Positions 13,598-19,281 of a stretch of 19,281 nucleotides of DNA are shown in pieces. How positions within the stretch are numbered: position 1 is the stretch's first letter; each line of letters starts with the position of its first letter. This DNA is from DAOTVC01 sp034437215 (GTDB lineage Bacteria > Chloroflexota > Anaerolineae > B4-G1 > SLSP01). Position numbers and translations under genes: made by a program. A model generated the notes under the pieces. The model had not been told where the DNA came from. It was given only the letters and a program-made list of their open reading frames with translations, and made no database searches. The stretch is from assembly GCA_034437215.1 (NCBI GenBank), contig DAOTVC010000075.1, positions 1-19,281 on the forward strand, written 5' to 3'.

Positions 13598-14977
13598 TCA
13601 CTCCACGCTCAAACTCTCCCGGTGGAGGAACTGTCCGCTTCCTCTCTCGCCGAGGAACTCGCCGTCGTGCACCAACACCTCCCCCCGGCGAAGGGTGGTT
13701 CTGACGCGCCCCTGGACCCGCAGCCCCTCGTAGGGTGTGTATCCGGCCAGGGTGTGGAGTTTCTCTGCGTTGAGGGTCCCATCCACACCGGGATCGTAGA
13801 GGACCAGGTCGGCGTCGGAGCCGGGAAGCAGGGCGCCCTTGCGGGGCCAGAGGCCGTAGATCTGCGCGGGATTCTCCGCCATCAACCGCACGAGATCCGT
13901 CCACTCGAGACGTCCCGCCGCCACACCGTAGGTCGCCATGAGGGGGAGCAGGGTCTCCAGTCCGGGCAGGCCGCCGGGTGTCTTGCGGAAGTCGTCGTGC
14001 TCCAGCTTCTGCTCCTTCGTGTAGTCACAGTGGTCGGTGATCACCATGTCGATGAGCCCGGCGCTCAGAAGGTTCCAGAGCCCCTCGCGCTCTGCGGGCG
14101 CGCGCAGGGGGGGCTGGAGAACGTAGCGCCAGGGCTCGCTCCCCTCGTAGAGGGAGGCGTCGAGCAGGAGGTACTGAGGGGCGGTTTCGGAGAAGACGAC
14201 CTGCCCCTGGTCACGGGCGGCGGCGACCATCATGGAGGTGTGGGCGGTGGAGTTGTGAACGATGACGACGGGGGCATTCGCCGCCTCGGCTAGGAAGAGG
14301 ACCCGTGCCGCCGCCTCCTCCTCGGCCAGAGCCGGTCGCGAGGCGCCGTGATAGCGCAGGGCGGTCTTACCCGCAGCGACCAGGGCTTGGGTCTGGGCGG
14401 TGACCAGGGCGTCGTTCTCGCAGTGGACGAGGGTGACGACCCCGTAGCGCCCGGCAGCCTCCAGGATGCGCAAAATGGTGGCGTCGTCGGCGTAGTAGTT
14501 AGGTCGGTAGGTGGTGTAGAGCTTGATGCTGGGCGTTCCCAGCTCCGGCAGCACGCCGAGGGCGTCCTCCCGACCGGGCGGCAGGTCGGTGATCATCACG
14601 TGGAGCCCGTAGTCGATGGCCGAGGGTTTGGTCTCCTCCAGCCGGGCCTGCACTGCCTCCTCCAGCGTCTGGCCCTCGAATTGGGTGGCGAAGTCGATGA
14701 CTGTCGTCACGCCCCCGAAGGCTGCAGCGCGCGTCTCGGTGAACCAGTCGTCGGGAGTCTGGTAGATGCCGGTGTCCAGCACGATGTGGGTGTGGGCGTC
14801 GATGACGCCGGGCAGGACCAGAAGCCCCGTTGCGTCGATGATCTCCACGTCTTCGGCTCCCGGGTTGAGATCCTTGCCGATGGCCTGAATCTTCTCGCCT
14901 TTGACGAGCACGTCGGCTTCGTAGACAGCGGTGGGGGTGACGACCTCTCCCCCTTGAATGAGCAGTGTGGGTTTCAT
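13598..14977 (-). CDS. Dihydropyrimidinase/D-hydantoinase-family cyclic amidohydrolase
   Basis: A 459-aa amidohydrolase, full length. The binuclear metal site is intact: His62 and His64 (DAHTHI), carboxylatable Lys152 (SIKLYTTY), His185 (LVHCEN), His241 (IVHNST) and Asp315 (VITDHCDYT). The family opening GGEVVTP and closing GSDADLVLYDP are present. Role: hydrolytic opening of cyclic amides such as dihydrouracil, hydantoins or allantoin in the cytoplasm. The exact substrate is open, since residues that separate dihydropyrimidinase, hydantoinase and allantoinase cannot be judged here. ATG 14977 has AGGAGG 12 bases upstream, a rather long spacing. No pyrimidine-catabolism partners are adjacent; msrP follows after 93 bases. 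Confidence 0.87.
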   Translation of the reverse strand: MKPTLLIQGGEVVTPTAVYEADVLVKGEKIQAIGKDLNPGAEDVEIIDATGLLVLPGVIDAHTHIVLDTGIYQTPDDWFTETRAAAFGGVTTVIDFATQFEGQTLEEAVQARLEETKPSAIDYGLHVMITDLPPGREDALGVLPELGTPSIKLYTTYRPNYYADDATILRILEAAGRYGVVTLVHCENDALVTAQTQALVAAGKTALRYHGASRPALAEEEAAARVLFLAEAANAPVVIVHNSTAHTSMMVAAARDQGQVVFSETAPQYLLLDASLYEGSEPWRYVLQPPLRAPAEREGLWNLLSAGLIDMVITDHCDYTKEQKLEHDDFRKTPGGLPGLETLLPLMATYGVAAGRLEWTDLVRLMAENPAQIYGLWPRKGALLPGSDADLVLYDPGVDGTLNAEKLHTLAGYTPYEGLRVQGRVRTTLRRGEVLVHDGEFLGERGSGQFLHRESLSVE

Positions 14978-15019
14978 CTCGGTCCGCGCCTCCTAATTTC
15001 GTTAACGACTATATCTTAT

Positions 15020-15049
15020 ATTGTAGTCCAAATTTTCTATTTTTGGAAA
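15020..15049 (-). promoter_or_regulatory. Possible promoter of the hydantoinase gene
   Basis: On the minus strand TTTCCA (plus 15044-15049), an 18-base spacer and TACAAT (plus 15020-15025) lie in the AT-rich block 14995-15060, about 43 bases before the start codon. The -10 matches 5 of 6; the -35 is weak. Other -10-like hexamers overlap, so the choice is uncertain. Confidence 0.35.
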
Positions 15050-15074
15050 TCAGTCGCTTAGGGTTCGTAAAAGT

Positions 15075-15204
15075 ATAACTTCCCGCACTCCCTGGAGTCG
15101 GGATGAAAGGGCTCCTCCGGGCGCGTTTGAGGTCTGCATGCCTCAAGCACTGCCAGAAGTTTGTTACGCTCCCCAAGCACCCACCGTCGGGAAGTTGTTT
15201 TCTT
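15075..15204 (+). ncRNA. Candidate small structured RNA with long closing stem and T-rich tail
   Basis: AACTTCCCG (15077-15085) pairs perfectly with CGGGAAGTT (15188-15196) across 102 bases; one U-G and one A-U pair extend it outward. The 3' strand runs directly into GTTTTCTT (15197-15204), as in an RNA ending on its own closing stem. Inside, TTGAGG/CCTCAA frames a local hairpin and GGGCGCG can pair with CGCTCCC across one mismatch. No family (5S rRNA, 6S RNA, SRP, RNase P, tmRNA) could be recognised and no convincing promoter precedes it. A 67-aa ORF on the opposite strand looks unlike a protein. This covers the left part of the 566-bp gap 14978-15543. Confidence 0.3.
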
Positions 15205-15288
15205 ACAGACACTTAGTCTCCTAGTCAGGGAGTCCAGTAGTCATTTTCGCGCGTAGTGAGTATGCACAAGCAAAGGTGTCACTCCTCC

Positions 15289-15318
15289 TTGGGCAGAGTC
15301 GAGGAGGGGTGCTATAAT
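15289..15318 (+). promoter_or_regulatory. Promoter of the sufC-sufB-like operon
   Basis: A consensus TATAAT (15313-15318) follows TTGGGC (15289-15294) with an 18-base spacer; the -35 is weak. The heptamer array starts at 15324, where transcription should begin, giving a leader of about 220 bases before the sufC start. Confidence 0.6.
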
Positions 15319-15323
15319 GGTGC

Positions 15324-15435
15324 TGGAAGCTGGATACTAGATGCTGGAAGCTGGATGCTGGAAACTGGAAGCTGGAAGCTGGAAGCTGGATGCTGGAAGC
15401 TGGAAACTGGAAGCTGGATGCTGGAAACTGGAAGC
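15324..15435 (+). repeat. Tandem array of 16 TGGAWRC-type heptamers in the sufC leader
   Basis: Sixteen contiguous 7-bp units: TGGAAGC is commonest, with TGGATGC, TGGAAAC and TGGATAC, plus one degenerate TAGATGC (15338-15344). It begins 5 bases after the TATAAT box. Unit, orientation and position relative to the -10 box match the 4541-4687 array, though the variant mix differs (AAC occurs only here). Confidence 0.95.
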
Positions 15436-15543
15436 GGGGTTACGTTTTGGTCTGTCGTTGCGGACAGCGTGACCAAGTGACTAACTGACTAAGCGACTAT
15501 TTGACCAGGCGACTAAACGACTACCCAACCACTAGGAGGTAGA

Positions 15544-16302
15544 ATGGCAGCAGATCACGGCGGCGTCCTCGAGGTAAATGACCTGCACCTGGCGCGTGAC
15601 GGGCACGAGATACTGCGTGGAGTCGATCTCACCCTGGAGCGGGGCAAGGTGCACGCCATCCTCGGGCTCAACGGCTCCGGCAAGACGACCCTGGCCTACG
15701 CGCTTATGGGCAGCGCCGGTTACACGCCCGATCAGGGGGAGATCTGGATGGAGGGTGAAGAGGTTACCCGATTGAGCATCACGGAGCGGGCACAGCGGGG
15801 CATGACCCTCGCCTGGCAGGAGCCGGCCCGCTTCGAGGGGCTGACCGTAGCGCGTTACATCAGCCTGGGAATGCAGGAGCCCGACATGGCGCGGATCCGC
15901 GCGGCCCTCAACTTCGTCGTCCTCAACCCCGATATCTACCTCTCCCGCTACGTCGACGAGACCCTCTCGGGCGGGGAGCGCAAGCGGGTGGAGCTGGCGG
16001 CGGTCTACGCCATGCAGCCCAAGGTGGCCATTCTCGACGAGCCCGACTCCGGCGTGGACATCATGTCCCTGGACGACATCAGCGGTCTTATCCACCGCAT
16101 GGCAGGGGAGGGGACGGCGGTGCTCCTGGTCAGCCATCGCAACGAGGTGGTGGAACTCTCCGACGTCGCCTCGATGATCTGCGAAGGCCAGGTGGTCCGC
16201 ACCGACAAACCTCGCGCCGTCTGCGATCTCTACAACCAGTGGTGCCAGCCCTGTGATACGACCGAAACCGTCGAGATGGAGGGTCAGTATGAGCGACTTT
16301 GA
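15544..16302 (+). CDS. sufC: SufC/SmsC-like Fe-S cluster assembly ABC ATPase
   Basis: A 252-aa soluble ABC ATPase. Walker A GLNGSGKTT (residues 41-49), signature LSGGERKRVELA, Walker B VAILDEPDSGVD and the H-loop LLVSHR are all intact. The DEPDSGVD and RVELA wording is typical of SufC rather than of transporter ATPases. Role: ATP hydrolysis drives the SufB-type scaffold to build or release Fe-S clusters in the cytoplasm. The C-terminus carries an unusual tail with WCQPC. The start is set by AGGAGG four bases upstream. The next gene overlaps its last 14 bases, so the pair is translationally coupled. No sufD, sufS, sufU or sufE follows. Confidence 0.92.
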   Translation: MAADHGGVLEVNDLHLARDGHEILRGVDLTLERGKVHAILGLNGSGKTTLAYALMGSAGYTPDQGEIWMEGEEVTRLSITERAQRGMTLAWQEPARFEGLTVARYISLGMQEPDMARIRAALNFVVLNPDIYLSRYVDETLSGGERKRVELAAVYAMQPKVAILDEPDSGVDIMSLDDISGLIHRMAGEGTAVLLVSHRNEVVELSDVASMICEGQVVRTDKPRAVCDLYNQWCQPCDTTETVEMEGQYERL

Positions 16303-17227
16303 GGCCATCCTGAAGGCGTACGAGAAGTCGGGCGGTAACCCCGAGTTTCTCAGGTCGGAGAAGGTTGCCAGCCTCATCATCAGCGGGAACCAGGTGCTGG
16401 GGGTCAACCGCATTCCGGGCCTGCAGGCCGAGGCGGAGACCCTGCCTGACGGGGTGAAGGTCCACCTTCTTATCGAGCCGGGGACCAAGGTGGAGAACGC
16501 CGTGCACCTCTGCTTCGGCGTGCTGCCCGCCGAGGGGGTCCAGCGGATCATCTCGGACTTCGAGATCGGCGAGGGGGCCCAGGTCGAGTTCATCGCCCAC
16601 TGCACCTTCCCCAACGCCATGCAGGTGCAGCACATCATGGATGGGACGGTTCACGTAGGGAAGAACGCCTCCATGCGCTACGAGGAGACCCACTACCACG
16701 GCGAGAGCGGTGGGGTGGAGGTGCTGCCGACGGCCCAGGTCACCGTGGACGAAGGCGGGCGCTACTACTCCGGCTTCAATCTGAGCAAGGGACGCGTGGG
16801 GCGCATGGTCTTCGATTACGAGGTGGACGTCGGCAAGGACGGCACCGCGGAGCTGGTCGCGAAGGCCATCGGCTACGGGGACGACGAGATCACCGTCAAG
16901 GAGACCATCCGCCTCAACGGGGAGAACGCCCGCGGCCTGGCAAAGTCGCGCATCGCCGTCCGAGACGACGCCCACAGCGACGTCCTGGGGGTGACCGAAG
17001 GGCACGCCCCCCATGCTCGTGGCCACATCGACTGCGTGGAGATCGTGCGCGACCGGGCGGTCGCCAGTGCCGTGCCCGTCGTCAAGGTGACCCATCCCCA
17101 GGCCCACGTCACCCACGAGGCTGCCATCGGTACCGTCGACAAGAAGGAGCTGGAGACCCTGATGGCCCGCGGGCTCGACGAGGAGGCCGCCGTGGACATC
17201 ATCGTGCGGGGGATGCTGGCGGAGTAG
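16289..17227 (+). CDS. sufB: Short SufB/SufD-family scaffold (SmsB-like)
   Basis: A 312-aa protein; classical SufB is about 470-495 and SufD about 420. ATG 16289 is chosen for the GGAGGG five bases upstream; the open frame reaches 16253 but lies inside sufC. The right-handed beta-helix core of SufBD proteins is seen (FCFGVLP-like CFGVLPAEG, AHCTFPNAMQVQH, AQVTVDEGGRYY). At the C-terminus HIDCVEIVRD and THEAAIGTVDKKELETLMARGLDEEAAVDIIVRGML give the conserved Cys and His-Glu that correspond to the cluster-assembly residues of SufB. Family context: with sufC alone this matches the reported SUF-like minimal system (SmsCB), common in archaea and some bacteria. It probably functions as the cell's, or a secondary, Fe-S scaffold; no cysteine desulfurase is adjacent. 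Confidence 0.88.
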   Translation: MSDFEAILKAYEKSGGNPEFLRSEKVASLIISGNQVLGVNRIPGLQAEAETLPDGVKVHLLIEPGTKVENAVHLCFGVLPAEGVQRIISDFEIGEGAQVEFIAHCTFPNAMQVQHIMDGTVHVGKNASMRYEETHYHGESGGVEVLPTAQVTVDEGGRYYSGFNLSKGRVGRMVFDYEVDVGKDGTAELVAKAIGYGDDEITVKETIRLNGENARGLAKSRIAVRDDAHSDVLGVTEGHAPHARGHIDCVEIVRDRAVASAVPVVKVTHPQAHVTHEAAIGTVDKKELETLMARGLDEEAAVDIIVRGMLAE

Positions 17228-17243
17228 TGTTGCTTCACACATG

Positions 17244-17297
17244 ATGGGATGTACACGCCCGCCGCGGATCACTCTGTGGCTTCGCGGCACATCCCAT
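17244..17297 (+). terminator. Large hairpin after the sufB-like gene
   Basis: ATGGGATGT (17244-17252) pairs with ACATCCCAT (17289-17297), and GCCGCG (17261-17266) with CGCGGC (17283-17288), leaving an asymmetric 8-base bulge on the 5' side. It begins 17 bases past the stop codon. There is no T tract, so it may protect the 3' end or act as a weak terminator rather than a classic intrinsic one. A further small hairpin (17312-17317 with 17326-17331) follows. Confidence 0.45.
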
Positions 17298-17350
17298 TAG
17301 CACGCGTACCGGCGACCGTTGCTTAGGTCGCGGCCCAGGCTGATCTCAGC

Positions 17351-17542
17351 GGCTCCTCCCCCTGGCCCCCTCCCCTGCGGCGCTACGCGCCGTGGAGAGG
17401 GGGAGTTCTATTTAGTGGGGGTTGCGCGGCGCTACAGCGCCGCGCAACCCCCTATTTAAAAATCCCCTTCCCCCGCACGGAGTGCCGAACGCTACAGACC
17501 AGGTTGCGCTGCGGGGGGAAGGGGCAGGGGATGGGGGCCTGC
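17351..17542. repeat. Palindromic repeat cluster, possibly MITE- or REP-like
   Basis: Three consecutive hairpins fill this stretch between convergent genes: an imperfect one at 17367-17403; a perfect 16-bp stem (17417-17432 with 17437-17452, loop TACA); and a 14-bp stem with one bulge (17464-17477 with 17510-17524) around a 32-base loop. C-rich left and G-rich right ends (17357-17375 and 17515-17537) look like imperfect terminal inverted repeats. CGCTAC recurs in all three hairpins. No transposase ORF is present. Bases 17298-17350 and 17543-17646, the rest of the 420-bp gap, show no gene. Confidence 0.6.
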
Positions 17543-17646
17543 AAACGAGCTCATCACTTGACGTGTGAAAGAACACTAGATCGGAAGCCCACTCAAAGAG
17601 CAAAGTGCGGTGGCTCGTCAGGGGCGTCGCGCTTTTTCTGTGGTCC

Positions 17647-18465
17647 TCAGTGCACCACGAGGACGGGACGCTTCGTCGCCAGCAGAATCTGGCCTGCGAG
17701 GTCGTTGACCATCGAGGGGGGGACACCGGGGGTGAGGTGGGCGCCGGTGATAATCATTTCGTAGCGCCCCTTCCGTGCCTCGCCGATGATCTCGTCCACA
17801 ACAAGCCCGTGGCGCACTAGCGCCCGGGCCTCGATCCCCTCTTGCTTCAAGAGCCCGAGCATCTCCTGCAGGTGCCGCCCCTCTCGGGAGCCGTGCGCGA
17901 TCAACTCCTCTGCCGACTCCTCCAGCTCCTCGAGGGTCGTTCCCCGGGCGTCCAACGGTACCTGTGACATGACGTGCAGGAGGTGTACCGTGGCGCCCAT
18001 CTGCTTCGCCAGGCGCGCGCTGAAGCGCACCGCCCGCTCGCTCACCGGACCCGTGGACGTGCAGACGAGGTACTTGTTGTTCTGCCGCAGCCGCCCTTTC
18101 ACCACGAGCACCGGGAGCGGCACCTGTTCGGTGATCTGCAACGCCGTCGAGCCGAAGAGCAGCTTGCTGATTCCCCGGCGTCCCCGATTGCCAACGATCA
18201 CCAGATCGTAGGGGTGCTCGTGGACCTCGCGCAGTACCTTGGCGCTGACCCTGCCCCGCTCTTGGTGTATGCTGACCGCTACCCCCGCGGCTTCCAATTT
18301 GTCCGCGGTCTCCTCGGCGAGGGACTGTACCGCTTCTACCGCTTGCCCCTCCTCGCTGACGAGAAGAATGTCGAGCGCACCCAAGACCTGGGCTGCGATC
18401 CGGTAGCCCATCTCCAGGGTCTGTTTCGCGTAGGGAGCGGCGCGGGTGCAGAGGAGAATTTTCAT
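17647..18465 (-). CDS. Tandem-domain universal stress protein (UspA family)
   Basis: A 272-aa cytoplasmic protein with two Usp domains (about residues 1-125 and 131-272). Domain 1 has DLVIVGNRGRRGISKLLFGS, the GX2GX9G(S/T) ATP-binding loop of ATP-binding Usps, ending LPVLVVKG. Domain 2 begins KYLVCTSTGPVSERAVRFSARLAKQMGATVHLLHV and ends RPVLVVH, but its loop (ITGAHLTPGVPPSMVNDLAG) is degenerate and probably does not bind ATP. Family role: stress survival and modulation of partner proteins, often of transporters; specifics are unknown. ATG 18465 has AAGGAG seven bases upstream. It starts 12 bases after the Na/Pi-cotransporter stop, so the two form one unit and it may modulate that transporter. 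Confidence 0.9.
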   Translation of the reverse strand: MKILLCTRAAPYAKQTLEMGYRIAAQVLGALDILLVSEEGQAVEAVQSLAEETADKLEAAGVAVSIHQERGRVSAKVLREVHEHPYDLVIVGNRGRRGISKLLFGSTALQITEQVPLPVLVVKGRLRQNNKYLVCTSTGPVSERAVRFSARLAKQMGATVHLLHVMSQVPLDARGTTLEELEESAEELIAHGSREGRHLQEMLGLLKQEGIEARALVRHGLVVDEIIGEARKGRYEMIITGAHLTPGVPPSMVNDLAGQILLATKRPVLVVH

Positions 18466-18477
18466 CTTGGACTCCTT

Positions 18478-19281
18478 TCAGAAGAGGATCAGGACAATGG
18501 GGGCGAGAAAGATGACGCCGATGAAGAGCCCAAAGTGCAGGCGTCTCCCGGTGATCCAGGTAAGGGCGTGGGAGACGGCCCGCTCGTAGGGCCGGTAGGC
18601 CAGGATGATGACCAGCAGGGAGACGAGGGCGCCCGACGCCATGTGGGCGAGCACCACGGCTAAGCCGCGAGGATCGCCCAGCAGCGCTGCAGCGACCAAC
18701 GTATCGACGAGAGTGGAGATGTTGGCGCCCAGGATGTAGGGGATGATGTTCTCCCGTCGCATGTAACCCCGGGTCGAGAGGGGCACCAGGATGCCCAACG
18801 AGATGGAGACGGACATCGTCACCAGGGTGACCAGCAGCCCCAGGATGAACATCACGGCGGGACGGTAGATGAGCCGGTTCGCTTGCCCGACGGTCGTCCT
18901 CTTGAGGTTCAGCCCCCCAGCGCACCATCGATGAGCCGAAAGCTCAGGGTGACGATCCCCACGCCCAGGACGAAGAGCCCCCAGCCGGGAAGCGCCCGTG
19001 CCAGAGGAGCGATGAGCGGGGCGAGGAAGGCATTGAGCCCGTCTGCAGTGCCCTCCACGGCGGGAATCGAGGCGCCTGCCAGCCATCCTGCCTCGAGGGC
19101 CAGCATGCCGAGCGGGAGGGAGATCATCATGATCGATCCGGTAAGCAGAAGGGAGAGAACGCCGGCTGAGAGGGCCGTCCGGCGCTCGTGACCGCGCAAG
19201 GCGTAGATGAGCCCCAGTTGCAGCACCATGAGCCCCGCGCCCACTCGGGAGCCGGCAACCGCCATGTAGCACTGCAGGGGG
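18478..19281 (-). pseudogene. Na/Pi-cotransporter family membrane protein, C-terminal part, split by a frameshift at a G6 tract
   Basis: Two overlapping minus-strand frames together read as one membrane protein. The upstream frame is open from the right window edge and ends at TGA 18909-18911 with LFVLGVGIVTLSFRLIDGALGG. The downstream frame continues LNLKRTTVGQANRLIYRPAVM, then membrane segments including MRRENIIPYILGANISTLVDTLVAAALL, typical of the Na_Pi_cotrans (PF02690) repeat. The switch coincides with six G on the coding strand (plus C6 at 18913-18918); one extra G restores a continuous frame. The 5' part lies outside the window. The split could be a base-calling error, phase variation, programmed slippage or real decay. 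Family role: Na+-driven phosphate uptake or a related membrane function. The downstream Usp gene begins 12 bases later and is intact. Confidence 0.7.

Larger units (their letters stand above)
15214..15531. repeat. Octamer arms flanking the sufC promoter and heptamer array
   Basis: The left arm has four TAGTC-type cores at 15214, 15222, 15230 (GAGTC) and 15238, exactly 8 bp apart. The right arm has eight GACTA-type cores at 15471, 15479, 15487, 15495, 15503, 15511, 15519 and 15527 (two GACCA, last AACCA), again exactly 8 bp apart, ending 13 bases before the sufC start codon. The cores are reverse complements of each other and identical to those in the xdhC leader, but here about 228 bp containing the promoter and heptamer array separate the arms. 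Confidence 0.9.

Noticed and set aside
15077..15196. 5S rRNA, suggested by the 120-nt length and 9-bp closing stem
   Set aside because: None of the conserved internal 5S segments are present and there are no flanking rRNA genes.
15009..15212. 67-aa minus-strand ORF in the hydantoinase/sufC gap
   Set aside because: No ribosome binding site or domain, and it lies over AT-rich promoter sequence and the candidate RNA.
16253..16288. Upstream start for the sufB-like gene at 16253
   Set aside because: It lies inside sufC without a ribosome binding site. GGAGGG five bases before 16289 and the protein pattern favour 16289.
17578..17588. Short match to a sequencing-adapter start (AGATCGGAAG)
   Set aside because: Only ten bases match and the following bases diverge. 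It lies in the interior of a contiguous region, so it is most likely chance.
18909..19265. Independent 118-aa membrane protein
   Set aside because: Its frame is open to the window edge, and its end joins smoothly to the Na/Pi-cotransporter segment once one G is added, so it is better read as part of a single gene.

Overview
The window is GC-rich (roughly 60-65% by eye) and densely coded. It looks like chromosomal bacterial sequence, with no phage genes, transposases, rRNA, tRNA or CRISPR. The gene mix is a tungsten-type aldehyde:ferredoxin oxidoreductase (AOR), a two-gene SUF-like Fe-S system, a Pro-rich-tethered MsrP, and many short tandem repeats between genes. This fits a Chloroflexota-like bacterium, but no marker gene here fixes the taxonomy and that assignment is a guess.

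Layout. Positions 1-960 hold the 3' end of a D-Ala-D-Ala-ligase-like ATP-grasp gene and a clear terminator. A minus-strand membrane sensor histidine kinase follows (973-2277). Its promoter is divergent from the AOR promoter. The AOR leader (about 2465-2700) holds a molybdenum/tungsten-cofactor (Moco/Tuco) type riboswitch merged with an intrinsic terminator. AOR (2701-4464) is followed by its own terminator, a new promoter, a perfect array of 21 heptamers and two MoaD/ThiS-like genes (4703-5308). From 5310 to 14977 all genes are on the minus strand. In transcription order they are hydantoinase; msrP-msrQ; membrane-anchored Holliday-resolvase-like nuclease; aldo/keto reductase; Imm11-like/zinc-ribbon protein; then, after a repeat-rich gap, xdhC, msrA, cupin, SpoU/TrmH methyltransferase and an HI0933-type flavoprotein. 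A 566-bp divergent region (14978-15543) holds a candidate small RNA, octamer repeat arms, a TATAAT promoter and a second heptamer array, leading into sufC/sufB-like genes (15544-17227). A 420-bp convergent gap (17228-17646) holds large hairpins and a palindromic repeat cluster. The right end has a tandem universal stress protein and the end of a Na/Pi-cotransporter gene with an apparent frameshift at a G6 tract.

How the genes fit together. Several genes concern metal cofactors: AOR (W-pterin plus 4Fe-4S), two MoaD-like proteins, XdhC (Moco handling), MsrP (Moco enzyme) and SufBC/SmsCB (Fe-S assembly). A second theme is repair of oxidised methionine: MsrPQ outside the membrane and MsrA inside.

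The most unusual signal is non-coding. The moaD pair and the sufCB pair have the same leader architecture: a -10 box followed within 2-5 bases by a long array of a TGGAWRC heptamer on the sense strand. Separately, the xdhC and sufC leaders carry strictly 8-bp-phased TAGTCNNN arrays facing GACTANNN arrays. Shorter 7-bp arrays sit next to the ribosome binding sites of the aldo/keto reductase and msrA.
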